Below are positions 51,501-59,369 of a stretch of DNA of 64,000 bases, in pieces. The notes under the pieces were generated by a model. It did no database searches. It had not been told where the DNA came from and saw only the letters and a list, made by a program, of their open reading frames with translations. The position numbers and the translations under genes were made by a program. The DNA is from Limnoglobus sp043780595 (GTDB lineage: Bacteria > Planctomycetota > Planctomycetia > Gemmatales > Gemmataceae): assembly GCA_043780595.1 (NCBI GenBank), contig JAYWCL010000130.1:1-64000 (forward strand). Reading direction: 5' to 3'. Positions within the stretch are counted from its first letter, which is position 1. Each line of letters begins with the position of its first letter.

Positions 51501-51931
51501 TGAACGGCGGAAATGCCGACCAGGGGCGCGAGATATTTTTCAATCACGCCTCGGCACAGTGCGTGCGTTGCCACAATGTTCGTGGCAGTGGCGGCGTGGC
51601 CGGCCCGGAACTAACCAAGGTGGCGGACAAGTACAAAGAGAAGTACCGCGAGCATTTCCTCGAGTCGATGATTCTGCCGAGTGCGAAGATCGCCGAAGGT
51701 TTCGCAACGGTCACGCTCACGCTCATCGATGGTCGCGTCGTGGCCGGGACCGTGCTCAAAGACGACAAGAAGAGCGTGACGATTAAAGACCCCAACGGCA
51801 AAACCATCACCGTGCCCACCGAGGATATCGAATCGCGAACGATCCCGAATTCGGCGATGCCATCGGTCGAGAACACGCTCACCCCCCGCGAAGTCCGCGA
51901 CTTGGTGGAGTATCTGACGACGCTGAAATAA
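48575..51931 (+). CDS. PVC-type membrane-bound dehydrogenase/haem-binding CxxCH protein
   Basis: The 1118-residue product has a signal peptide (MAYRLLLFVALLLVPISLVA) and a PQQ/glucose-sorbosone-like propeller (GFRVPTGMKVELFAAEPLL, DEKGRVYVAEEHRF; ~45-450). HEAT-like repeats follow to ~950, then a C-terminal cytochrome c-type domain with CVRCH (~991-995) and the GVAGPELTKV tail. PVC-specific dehydrogenases of this layout are common but their substrates are unknown. It is followed by a sugar isomerase-like gene (35-nt gap), suggesting a carbohydrate-related role. Confidence 0.9.
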   Translation: MAYRLLLFVALLLVPISLVAVTPPQDAAPKMADGTDAAKKQIAGFRVPTGMKVELFAAEPLLASPVAIGLDEKGRVYVAEEHRFNAGTQENRSSAFLLEDDLQIRTVEDRLKMFQKHEKQFRGGMSFFTKNADQLRVVEDTTGTGKADKSKILAQFNGPLDGLAAGVLATNGDVYFTCIPNLWVLKKGTETPEALLTGFGVNAAFLGHDLHGLCWGPDGKLYFSVGDRGFHVKSKEGPTYSGPRTGAVFRCNPDGTEFEVVHRGLRNPQELAFDQYGNLFADDNNCDKGDHARLVYVVEGGESGWNMAYQSIAPHTAAPWFSERLWHLQHAGQPAYIVPPVGKIGTGPSGFLFTSGTSLADRYKNSFLMCNFTGANGGLESFRVKPVGAGFEIEDYHDFFKPIMATDAEFGYDGKLYISDFVNLDWSGKSLGGRIYTLFDPKKIESPVVLETKKLFAEGFGKWDASELGKLLGHDDQRVRQRAQFELTKRACKEIQFPIPFHPLPPEIAAGLELVMVAKDSKNQLARLHAIWGQLAILKRYPKHPEAVVELLQDSDAEVRAQSAKVLGDAGIINTSPSIIKLLGDSNARVQFFAAQSLGKLKAKAAQEPLFALLKKNADADTYLRHACVTALVRIGDADAVAAKTSDDSAAVRLAVVLVQRQLKDKRIAAALDDADTFVRSEAARAIHDLPMLELYPQLAALLPKLGEKPISDGDAIARRSISAAYTLGTADHAKTVLAVVTNIHFSNVVRAEALAAIADWGTPPPRDRVTGFWRVIPKRDDTAVRAVVEANLTDLLAKTNGELQTAVIGTILKLGVKADESQFVTWANDAKKEPNLRVAAMRLLANQKSKSIDAILTQALTDTSAIVRAEARERIAISDAKRGTKLFAEALASTTATTAERQRVFALLPKIKSDEAGKLLDAWAEKLVLGTVAPELQLDVIEALKTSPSHLRDKHRKQFETSQPKDPLGRWQVSLNGGNADQGREIFFNHASAQCVRCHNVRGSGGVAGPELTKVADKYKEKYREHFLESMILPSAKIAEGFATVTLTLIDGRVVAGTVLKDDKKSVTIKDPNGKTITVPTEDIESRTIPNSAMPSVENTLTPREVRDLVEYLTTLK

Positions 51932-51966
51932 TCCCGATCTCATGCCACAACACAAGGAATTTTGCC

Positions 51967-52848
51967 ATGTTCACCCGCCGTTCGTTTCTTGCCACGAGTG
52001 CCGCCGTCGTCGCTTCGCCATTTGCCGCGGCCATCGATCCGGTCAAACGTCCGGGGTTGAAAGCGGACATCAAACTCGGCGTCGCGGCCTACGGCTTTCG
52101 GCAATTGCTCGACCTCAAGAAGCCGACGATCACGCTGTTCGACTTCATCGACATGGCCGCCGATTGGCCGGTCGATGGCGTCGAACTGACGTCGTATTAT
52201 TTCGCCGAAACGACCGATGCGTATCGGAACAAATTGAAGGCCCACGCCGCGAAACGCAAACTCGCGATCACTGGCGTGCCCGTTGGGAATAACTTCTGCC
52301 TGAAGGACGATGCGAAGCGAAAGGCCGAGATTCTGAAGGTGCAGACCTGGACGCGGCACGCGGCGGCGCTCGGGGCGAAGACGGTTCGCATCTTCGCGGG
52401 GAACCTCGAAAAAGGCGAGACGTTGGAAAATGCGCAGTCGCGCGTGATCGCCGCAATCGAAGAATGCCTGCCAGTGGCGGCGAAAGAAGGCGTGTTGCTC
52501 GCGCTCGAAAACCACGGCGGCATCACCGCCACGCCGGAACAATTGCTTGCGCTCGTGAAGCCGATTCAGAGCGAACACCTCGGCGTGAACATCGATACGG
52601 GTAACTTTCACACCGCCGACGTCTATGCCGATGTGGCGAAGATTGCCCCGTACGGTGTGGTTTGCCAAGTGAAGACCGAGATCGCGCCACCGTCGGGCAA
52701 GAAGCAAGAAGCCGACCTCGAACGCATGATCGGCATTTTGAAGACGGCCAACTTCCACGGCTACGTGGTACTCGAATACGAAGCCGCCGCCGATGCGAAA
52801 GTTGCGGTGCCGAAGTACCTGAAAGACCTACGGAAGTTCATCGGTTAG
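51967..52848 (+). CDS. Sugar phosphate isomerase/epimerase-like TIM barrel protein, Tat-exported
   Basis: The 293-residue product has a Tat signal (TRRSFLATSAAVVASPFAAA). A xylose-isomerase-like TIM barrel follows: DWPVDGVELTSYYF, VRIFAGNLE, LLALENHGGITATPEQLL, GVNIDTGNFHTAD, with metal-ligand-type acidic residues. Substrate unknown. It follows the PVC dehydrogenase by 35 nt and is likely co-transcribed, as is common in planctomycetes. Confidence 0.88.
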   Translation: MFTRRSFLATSAAVVASPFAAAIDPVKRPGLKADIKLGVAAYGFRQLLDLKKPTITLFDFIDMAADWPVDGVELTSYYFAETTDAYRNKLKAHAAKRKLAITGVPVGNNFCLKDDAKRKAEILKVQTWTRHAAALGAKTVRIFAGNLEKGETLENAQSRVIAAIEECLPVAAKEGVLLALENHGGITATPEQLLALVKPIQSEHLGVNIDTGNFHTADVYADVAKIAPYGVVCQVKTEIAPPSGKKQEADLERMIGILKTANFHGYVVLEYEAAADAKVAVPKYLKDLRKFIG

Positions 52849-52883
52849 TCGTTTCGACTTCGCCGACATCGCATGACGCGCGC

Positions 52884-53129
52884 TCACTGATACCGGTATG
52901 CCCACACCTTCACTCCATCGACCACGGTGAACACCTTTCGCAACGGGTCGAAGTACGCGAGACGTGTGCCGCTCTTCGGCATGGGGTCGCCTTCGGGCTT
53001 CAATTTCGTCCACGCGGTTTTGTCCGGGTCGTAGGCCCAGATCGCGTTGGCTTTGTAATCGAGTAACAGCCCGTGCCCGCTGACGGGGTCGTGCTGGAAG
53101 GTGCTGAACGCATCGTGGCCATAAGGCAC
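52884..53129 (-). pseudogene. Fragment of a kelch-type protein (C-terminal tail)
   Basis: Minus-strand residues GYGHDAF...HDPVSGHGLLLDYKANAIWAYDP through the stop match the last repeat of planctomycete kelch-like proteins, ending LAYFDPLRKVFTVVDGVKVW and AYRYQ. Only the last ~80 residues remain; the upstream sequence in the same frame belongs to an Abi-family fragment. I infer a deletion or recombination joint near 53129. Confidence 0.6.
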
Positions 53130-53422
53130 CACGAACGGTTCTTTGGAGTGATTCACACTCTCGCGGAGACGTTTGATCCAAGTGTCGTGATCGAATGTTT
53201 GGCGAGGGTCTTTGCTGCGCACTTGGGGCCGTCGATAGAAGTTGGTATGACGTTGATTGGGAATCTCGAAGGCGAGACAATAACCGCGAGGCGGTAATAG
53301 TTGACGTGTGCCAAGTATAGTGCTGCTGCCACCGGATCGCTCACGACCAAACCACGATCGACCAATTGCTGGACGAGATCGGCGTGTGAAAGCCAAGGCT
53401 TTTTGTAAGGAACGAAAGGCAT
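53130..53422 (-). pseudogene. Abi_2 (AbiD/AbiF) remnant, frameshifted
   Basis: The minus-strand frame from 53422 reads MPFVPYKKPWLSHADLVQQL and LAHVNYYRL, the N-terminus of Abi_2 abortive-infection proteins. After NYYRL the frame changes: the next frame reads RGYCLAFEIPNQRHTNFYRR, matching the family sequel (NYYRLSGY...). A 1-nt deletion near 53294-53300 explains this. The fragment ends at DHDTWIKRLRESVNHSKEPF before running into kelch sequence. Together with 52884-53129 it looks like a chimera that is no longer functional. Confidence 0.65.
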
Positions 53423-53666
53423 GAATGCGTTTTAGTAACTTGCCAGCAGCATACCAACCGAAAGAGGCAGCGGACTTGCCGCTACCTCTCGTATCCGCCG
53501 TGTAAGTACCTGCCCATGATGCTCATTGCCTTTGCAGACTAGAGGAGCGGCAGGTGTGTTATAAATAGCATCATTTTTTCTTTGTCGAAAGTCAAGCCCA
53601 ACTGGACGCTTTGATGGGTATGCGACACAGTACGCAGAGAAAGCTTATGCTTTGATGGGTGTGCGA

Positions 53667-54014
53667 CCCACACGAATACAGTTAGTCAAAAAATCGCAGG
53701 CGATACGACGTAAGTCGGTTTTTGTGTCGTGCGCGAACTGACGCAAAAGTGTCGCCAAATGACGCAGAAGTGCGCGCAAATGACATAGAAAAGGCGCATT
53801 CGGTCGATTTTCGGTCGCATTCGGTCGCGAAACGGTCGGCACTTGCGGCGAGTCCCGAATGAGTGGCACTCGACATAAACCGCGACGAGAGTTCGAGATA
53901 CCGCAAAACAGCCGGATTTCTGGCCCGCATTTTCGACACTTTTGAGTCGCGAAAACCGGAAAAACACCCCAAAAAACGGTTTTCGAGCCTCCGGAATTGT
54001 GACTTACGTCGATT
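53667..54014 (-). repeat. ~350-bp dispersed intergenic element, copy 3 (reverse orientation)
   Basis: Read on the minus strand it starts AATCGACGTAAGTCACAATT, then CCGGAGGCTCGAAAACCG and TTTTTTGGGGTG. The 21-nt unit CCGAAAATCGACCGAATGCG and CTATGTCATTTG appear inside, and the right end CCGACTTACGTC is at 53707-53717, followed by GATTTTTTGACT. It overlaps the last codons of the minus-strand gene 54004-54300. Short direct repeats GCTTTGATGGGT lie at 53608 and 53650. The rest of the 53423-54003 gap shows no gene. Confidence 0.75.
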
Positions 54015-54300
54015 CCGGGATGTCGACTTCGACGACGGGTGCGGGTTTGTACGTCGACAAAATGCGGCGGATTTCGATGAGGTCTTCGTCGCTGACGCCT
54101 TCGCGGCGGTGGTAGCGACGCTCGAGCGCTTCGAGGAGCGTTTCCCACATGTCGCGCGGCACGGGATTGAGGCGACGCCAGTTTTCGCGGCGTTTCGCCC
54201 GCGTCTTGAATTCCCACTTCCGCGCGAACATTTCGACGGAAACGAATCGTCGTTCGCCGGTTTCGGGGTCGGTATCCGTCCACTGCACATCTCTGCTCAT
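54004..54300 (-). CDS. Conserved planctomycete hypothetical protein (WYRRREGV-type)
   Basis: The 98-residue basic protein starts MSRDVQWTDTDPETGERRFV and contains WEFKTRAKRRENWRR and ETLLEALERRYHRREGVSDE. I recall similar proteins in Gemmata-type genomes but no function. The stop codon (ACG TAA) lies inside the end of a ~350-bp repeat, so the C-terminus may have been altered by insertion. It diverges from the WD40 gene with a 60-nt gap. An in-frame ATG lies 12 nt upstream. Confidence 0.7.
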   Translation of the reverse strand: MSRDVQWTDTDPETGERRFVSVEMFARKWEFKTRAKRRENWRRLNPVPRDMWETLLEALERRYHRREGVSDEDLIEIRRILSTYKPAPVVEVDIPEST

Positions 54301-54360
54301 TATAATCAGCATATTGGCCGCACGCGGTTGCGGCGCATACCCGTAAGGATTCCGACCGAT

Positions 54361-55266
54361 ATGCTCATTCTCGAAGGTCCGAAATCGGCGATTTATAGCC
54401 TCGCGTTTACGCCCGATGGCGAACGATTCGCAGTCGGCACGAAGGATGGCCTCGTCGAAGAGTGGACGATGGACGGCTGCCTCGGCCCGATCCTCAACAC
54501 GGCCAAACTCTCGTACGACACCCTGCCGCCCGTTCACGCGATTCGCTACGATTCGACCGGCAAGAAGCTCGCCATCGGCGGCGCGCTCGGTTGGTTTGGC
54601 GCGGTCACCACCAACGAAAATTTCCCGCGTAAGTTCATCAGTTTCGATGTCACGATCGATCGCCCCGTGACGAGTATCGAGTTCCTTTCGGATACGCTCA
54701 TCTGCGTCGGGCACGGTAGCCGAACCAGCGATGCGGGCGGTTCGTTCGAGCTTTGGGACTGGAAAGACGAACTCGATGTGCGACCGCCGCCGTTCCGCGA
54801 AGCGCTCGGTGTCCGTGCCGTCGCCACGCACCCGAACACGCAAACCGTCGCATGGTCGACGGGCCACAAGAAGCTCACGATCTGGAACGTGGCGAAGCCC
54901 GATCAAACGCACATCCCGCTGACGCACACCAGCCCGAGCATTAGTTTCCACCCCGATGGCACCGCACTGGCTGCTGCTATCGAGTGGGGATTCGGTGCAT
55001 TCGACATCGTCAAACGGCAACAGCGTTACCTGATGACGGGACACAAAGGCCGCGTCACGACGATCGCGTACAGCCCCGATGGCAAGACGATCGCGACGGG
55101 GAGTTGGGACCAAACCGTGCGGTTGTGGGATGCGGCGAGCGGCAAGGAAATCGCCTGTTACGATTTTGGAATTGGCCGCATTTACTGCCTGACATATGCC
55201 CCCGATGGCCTGCGAATTGCAGCCGCCGGCGAGAAGGGCACCATCGCGATTTGGGACGCCGAGTAA
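54361..55266 (+). CDS. WD40-repeat protein
   Basis: The 301-residue product starts MLILEGPKSAIYSLAFTPDG and shows about six or seven WD40 blades (AIYSLAFTPDGERFAVGTKD, SGKEIACYDF, VTTIAYSPDGKTIATGSWD). There is no signal peptide, so it is probably cytoplasmic. It ends 2 nt before the cysteine desulfurase start, indicating tight coupling. The AAGGA ribosome binding site is slightly distant. The partner is unknown. Confidence 0.85.
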   Translation: MLILEGPKSAIYSLAFTPDGERFAVGTKDGLVEEWTMDGCLGPILNTAKLSYDTLPPVHAIRYDSTGKKLAIGGALGWFGAVTTNENFPRKFISFDVTIDRPVTSIEFLSDTLICVGHGSRTSDAGGSFELWDWKDELDVRPPPFREALGVRAVATHPNTQTVAWSTGHKKLTIWNVAKPDQTHIPLTHTSPSISFHPDGTALAAAIEWGFGAFDIVKRQQRYLMTGHKGRVTTIAYSPDGKTIATGSWDQTVRLWDAASGKEIACYDFGIGRIYCLTYAPDGLRIAAAGEKGTIAIWDAE

Positions 55267-55268
55267 CC

Positions 55269-56408
55269 ATGACGAACCGACCGATCTACCTCGATTACAA
55301 CGCGACGACGCCAATCGACCCTGTTGTTGTCGATGCGATGTTGCCGTACTTTCACGCTGAGTTCGGTAACCCATCGAGTACGCACGCCTACGGCAAAACG
55401 GCGCACGTCGCCATCGAAGTGGCCCGTGCGCAGGTTGCGAATCTGATTGGTGCCGCACCGGAGGAAATCGTCTTCACCGGCGGCGGTTCGGAGGCGAGCA
55501 ATCACGCGATCAAGGGCGTCTGCCTGTCGCGGCCCCGCGGCCTGTTCGCGAAGCTGTTCGGCTCCGGTGGGACGCACATTATCACGAGTGCCGTCGAACA
55601 TCCGGCGACGTCCGCACCGATCGAATTCCTGCGCAAACTCGGTGCATCGGTCACCGTGTTGCCCGTCGATTCGACGTGCCGCGTCGATCCGGATGCCCTG
55701 CGGAAAGCGATCCGCCCGAACACGCGACTCGTCAGCATTATGCACTCGAATAACGAAGTCGGCACGCTGATGCCGATCCGCGAACTCGCACAAATCGCCC
55801 GCGCCGCCGGCGTGTTGTTTCACACCGATTGTGCGCAATCGCTTGGGAAGGTACCCGTGGACGTCAGTGAACTCGGCGTCGATTTGCTGACGATTGCGGG
55901 GCACAAACTCTACGCGCCGAAGGGGATTGGCGCACTTTACATTCGGCGTGGCGTGGCGCTCGAATCGCTGATTCACGGTGCGGGGCACGAAACCGGCCGA
56001 CGTGCGGGCACCGAAAATGTACCGTACATCGTCGGCCTCGGCGTCGCCGCCGAGATCGCTTCGCAACTGAAACCGGAAGCCAAACTGAAGCACCTCCGCG
56101 ACCGTCTACACAATGCCCTCGGCGACCGCGTCGCGTTGAACGGCCACCCGACCGAGCGTTTGCCGAACACGCTCAACGTGAATTTCCACGGGCAGATCGG
56201 CGCGGAACTGTTAGCGAAATTGCCGGGGCTGGCCGCGAGCACCGGCTCCGCGTGCCACGAGGGACAAGTGACGCAGTCGGCGGTGTTGTGTGCCATGGGG
56301 GTGTCGCCATCGCTCGGCCGCGGCGCGGTTCGGCTGACCGTCGGCCGCTGGACGACCGAAGCCGAGATCGACGAAGCCGCGGAAATGCTATTGCGCGCGG
56401 TGCGATAA
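55269..56408 (+). CDS. Cysteine desulfurase (NifS/IscS family)
   Basis: This 379-residue PLP enzyme has YLDYNATTPIDP near the start, EIVFTGGGSEASNHAIKG, and SAVEHPATS. The PLP lysine lies in TIAGHKLYAPKGIGAL and the catalytic cysteine in GSACHEGQ near 328. It would mobilise sulfur from cysteine for Fe-S clusters or tRNA thiolation. It is translationally coupled to the WD40 gene; no isc/suf partner genes are adjacent. The Rieske protein elsewhere in this window is one possible Fe-S client. Confidence 0.92.
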   Translation: MTNRPIYLDYNATTPIDPVVVDAMLPYFHAEFGNPSSTHAYGKTAHVAIEVARAQVANLIGAAPEEIVFTGGGSEASNHAIKGVCLSRPRGLFAKLFGSGGTHIITSAVEHPATSAPIEFLRKLGASVTVLPVDSTCRVDPDALRKAIRPNTRLVSIMHSNNEVGTLMPIRELAQIARAAGVLFHTDCAQSLGKVPVDVSELGVDLLTIAGHKLYAPKGIGALYIRRGVALESLIHGAGHETGRRAGTENVPYIVGLGVAAEIASQLKPEAKLKHLRDRLHNALGDRVALNGHPTERLPNTLNVNFHGQIGAELLAKLPGLAASTGSACHEGQVTQSAVLCAMGVSPSLGRGAVRLTVGRWTTEAEIDEAAEMLLRAVR

Positions 56409-56437
56409 TCATTGCCAGTATTCATCGGGAAACCATC

Positions 56438-59326
56438 ATGACGAACCGCATCCGCCTCGGTCTGGATTCGCTCGAAACGCGAACGGTGCCCGCAACGTTG
56501 CCGCCGGGTTTTAACGTGTCAGTTGTGGCCACCACGATGACGTCGCCGACGGCACTGGTCGAAGCTCCCGATGGGCGGTTGTTCGTGGCTGAACAGCGCG
56601 GCGTGCTGCGGATTATCGACGGCACGGGACTGTTGCCAACGCCTGCCATCGATCTCTCGAGTCGGATCAACGACCAAGGCGAACGCGGGCTGCTCGGGTT
56701 GGAACTCGATCCGAATTTCACCGCGAATGGCTACATTTATCTCTATTACACCAGGGCCGATCCGCTCAACAACCGCGTCAGTCGATTTCGCGTGACCGGT
56801 AATACGATCGATCCAAATTCGGAATTGGTGCTCGTCGATCTCGACCCGTTATTCGCAACGAACCACAACGGCGGCGCGATCCATTTCGGTGGCGATGGCA
56901 AGCTGTACGTGGCCGTCGGCGAGAACGCGAACCCGCCGCTATCGCAGTCGCTGACGACGCGACACGGTAAGATTCTGCGAATCAACTCCGATGGCACGAT
57001 CCCGGCCGACAACCCCACCGCGTTTGCCGGAATCACGGGCACGACGGCGGGCGTGAATCGTGCCATCTACGCGGTCGGGTTTCGCAACCCGTTCACCTTC
57101 GCGGTGCAGCCGGGCACGGGGCAGATTCGCGTCAACGATGTCGGCCAAACGGCGTTTGAAGAAATCGACGATCTGACTGCGGGGGCGAACTACGGTTGGC
57201 CGGCGACCGAGGGCGATTTCGACCCCGTGGCGTTCCCGAACTTCACGCGGCCGATCCACAGTTACGAGCACGGTTCGGGTAACGATAAAGGGTTCGCCAT
57301 CGCGGGCGGTGCGTTCTACAACCCGCCGACGACGAGCTTCCCGAACCAGTACGTCGGCGATTATTTCTTCGCCGACGTCGTGAATCGTTGGATCAACGTC
57401 TACGATGCGACCACGAAGACCGTCGCGAATTTTGCGAGCGATCTCGACACCAGCGGCATCGTCGACGTCGATGTCATCGCGAGCGGCGACATCCTGTTCG
57501 TCGCACGCGGTTCGGGCAGTCCGGGTATCGGCACGGTCTATCGCATCCGTTCGACGACCGCGCCGGGCATCGCGACCGACCCGAGCGATACGACGATTCG
57601 CCCTGGCCAGACCGCGACTTTCCGCGTGAACGCGAACGGCGGGCAGCCACTGACATACCAATGGCAAAGGAACCGCGTCGACATTCCCGGCGAGATGCAA
57701 TCGACGCTGACGCTAGCGAATCGGCAACTGACGGATAGCGGAACGACGTATCGCGTCGTCGTGCGAAATGGCACGGGCAGCGCGACGAGCGCCGAAGCGA
57801 CGCTGGTCGTCACCACCGATTTGCCGCCGACGCCAACGATCCTCACGCCCGTACTTGGGACGCAATTTGTGGCGGGGCAGTCGTACGCATTTTCCGGTTC
57901 TGCCACCGATGCCGAGGATGGCGCGTTACCCGCCAGCGGCCTCAGTTGGCGCGTCGATTACTTCACCGGTTCCGCACCGGCGCGGCCGTTCGTACCCGAA
58001 ACGAAAGGCATCACCAGCGGCACGTTCACGATCCCGACGATCACACCGTACACCGCTGCGGATGTGTTCTACCGCGTCAACTTGACCGCCACCGACTCGT
58101 TCGGCAACAAGACGATTGCCACCCGCGACATCCTGCCGACGACCGCCACGGTTCGCGTTCTGGCGTCCGCCGTTTCGGCACTGACACTCGATGGTCAGCC
58201 AATCGTTGCTCCACACGAATTCGTCGGCGTCGCCGGAATCGAACGGCAACTCGTTGCAGCCAATACCATCGCGTCGAACGGCCTGCCGCTGACGTTTCAA
58301 GGTTGGTCCGATGGCATCACCACGCCGAGCCGCACATCCATTACACCCACCGTTCCGACGACAATTCGTGCGAATTACACCGCGCCGCGCACGTTTGCGG
58401 TCGGTTCCCAATCGACGGTGCAGATCGTCGATGCGGCCACGACGAAAGCGTATCGCTCGTATGATCTCGCTGCGGAATCTCGTGTGGCCACGGCGGACGT
58501 GACCGGCGACGGCATCGCCGATACGATCGTCGGCACGGGGCCTGGGAGCGCAACTTCTGCCACAATCTTCGATGGCGGGACGGGGGCGGTCGTGCGAACG
58601 ATCCCCGCGTTCGAGCCAACGTTCACCGGTGGCATCTTCGTGGCGGCGGGCGATATCGACGGCGACGGTATCGCGGACATTGCCCTGTCCGCCGATGAAG
58701 GCGGCGGGCCGCGCGTGACAGTGTATCGCGGTAACTCGGATGCCGTGCTGGCCGATTTCTTCGCGATCGACGACGTCGATTTTCGCGGTGGGGCGCGCGT
58801 CGCAATCGGCAACCTCAACGGCGATTCGCGAGCCGATCTCGTCGTCTCGGCAGGGTTCGGCGGCGGGCCACGAGTCGCCGGTTACGATGGTGCATCGCTC
58901 GCAACGGGCAAGAGCGTGAAGCTGTTTGGCGATTTCTTCGCGTACGAATCTTCGCTGCGAAATGGTGCGTACGTGGCGGTCGGCGATGTGGATGGCGATG
59001 GCCGCGGCGACCTGATTTTCGGTGCGGGGCCAGGTGGTGGCCCGCGGGTTCGCGCCCTGAATGGTGCGGATTTACTGTCGTCGAATACGCAGACGACACT
59101 CGCGAATTTCTTCGCCGGGGACATCGCCGCGCGTGGCGGCATCCGCGTGGCTACGACCGACGCCGATGGTGACCGCTTCGCCGACATCGTCGTCGGCACC
59201 GCCCCCGGCACGCCTTCGCGCGTCATCGTCTATCGCGGGGCATCGGCATCGGGGGGCACATTGGATGAGATTCAGAACGCGCTCGCCACCGACGAAAGCA
59301 ACCTCGGCGGCGTGTATGTCGGGTAA
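56438..59326 (+). CDS. Secreted glucose/sorbosone dehydrogenase-like protein with Ig-like and FG-GAP domains
   Basis: The 962-residue product starts MTNRIRLGLDSLETRTVPAT, with the export-type LETRTVPA motif (residues ~9-19). A GSDH/PQQ-dependent propeller follows (ALVEAPDGRLFVAEQRGVL, GERGLLGLELDPNF, FRNPFTFAVQPGTG, ~25-375), then Ig-like domains and FG-GAP/VCBS repeats (TADVTGDGIADTIVGTGPG) ending GGVYVG. The same C-terminal module occurs in the giant protein. The start at 56438 is 29 nt after the cysteine desulfurase stop. Substrate unknown. Confidence 0.88.
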   Translation: MTNRIRLGLDSLETRTVPATLPPGFNVSVVATTMTSPTALVEAPDGRLFVAEQRGVLRIIDGTGLLPTPAIDLSSRINDQGERGLLGLELDPNFTANGYIYLYYTRADPLNNRVSRFRVTGNTIDPNSELVLVDLDPLFATNHNGGAIHFGGDGKLYVAVGENANPPLSQSLTTRHGKILRINSDGTIPADNPTAFAGITGTTAGVNRAIYAVGFRNPFTFAVQPGTGQIRVNDVGQTAFEEIDDLTAGANYGWPATEGDFDPVAFPNFTRPIHSYEHGSGNDKGFAIAGGAFYNPPTTSFPNQYVGDYFFADVVNRWINVYDATTKTVANFASDLDTSGIVDVDVIASGDILFVARGSGSPGIGTVYRIRSTTAPGIATDPSDTTIRPGQTATFRVNANGGQPLTYQWQRNRVDIPGEMQSTLTLANRQLTDSGTTYRVVVRNGTGSATSAEATLVVTTDLPPTPTILTPVLGTQFVAGQSYAFSGSATDAEDGALPASGLSWRVDYFTGSAPARPFVPETKGITSGTFTIPTITPYTAADVFYRVNLTATDSFGNKTIATRDILPTTATVRVLASAVSALTLDGQPIVAPHEFVGVAGIERQLVAANTIASNGLPLTFQGWSDGITTPSRTSITPTVPTTIRANYTAPRTFAVGSQSTVQIVDAATTKAYRSYDLAAESRVATADVTGDGIADTIVGTGPGSATSATIFDGGTGAVVRTIPAFEPTFTGGIFVAAGDIDGDGIADIALSADEGGGPRVTVYRGNSDAVLADFFAIDDVDFRGGARVAIGNLNGDSRADLVVSAGFGGGPRVAGYDGASLATGKSVKLFGDFFAYESSLRNGAYVAVGDVDGDGRGDLIFGAGPGGGPRVRALNGADLLSSNTQTTLANFFAGDIAARGGIRVATTDADGDRFADIVVGTAPGTPSRVIVYRGASASGGTLDEIQNALATDESNLGGVYVG

Positions 59327-59369
59327 GGAGAAATTCATCGAGAGCGTGCATCCGATGGCATATGGCTCT

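Noticed and set aside
52856..53396. Intact kelch-Abi fusion protein as a novel gene
   Set aside because: The Abi part needs a frame change at NYYRL-GY and both parts are incomplete, so a pseudogene is simpler.
53645..54283. Frames through element copy 3
   Set aside because: They join the element with the antisense or wrong frame of a real gene and are not conserved in the other two copies.
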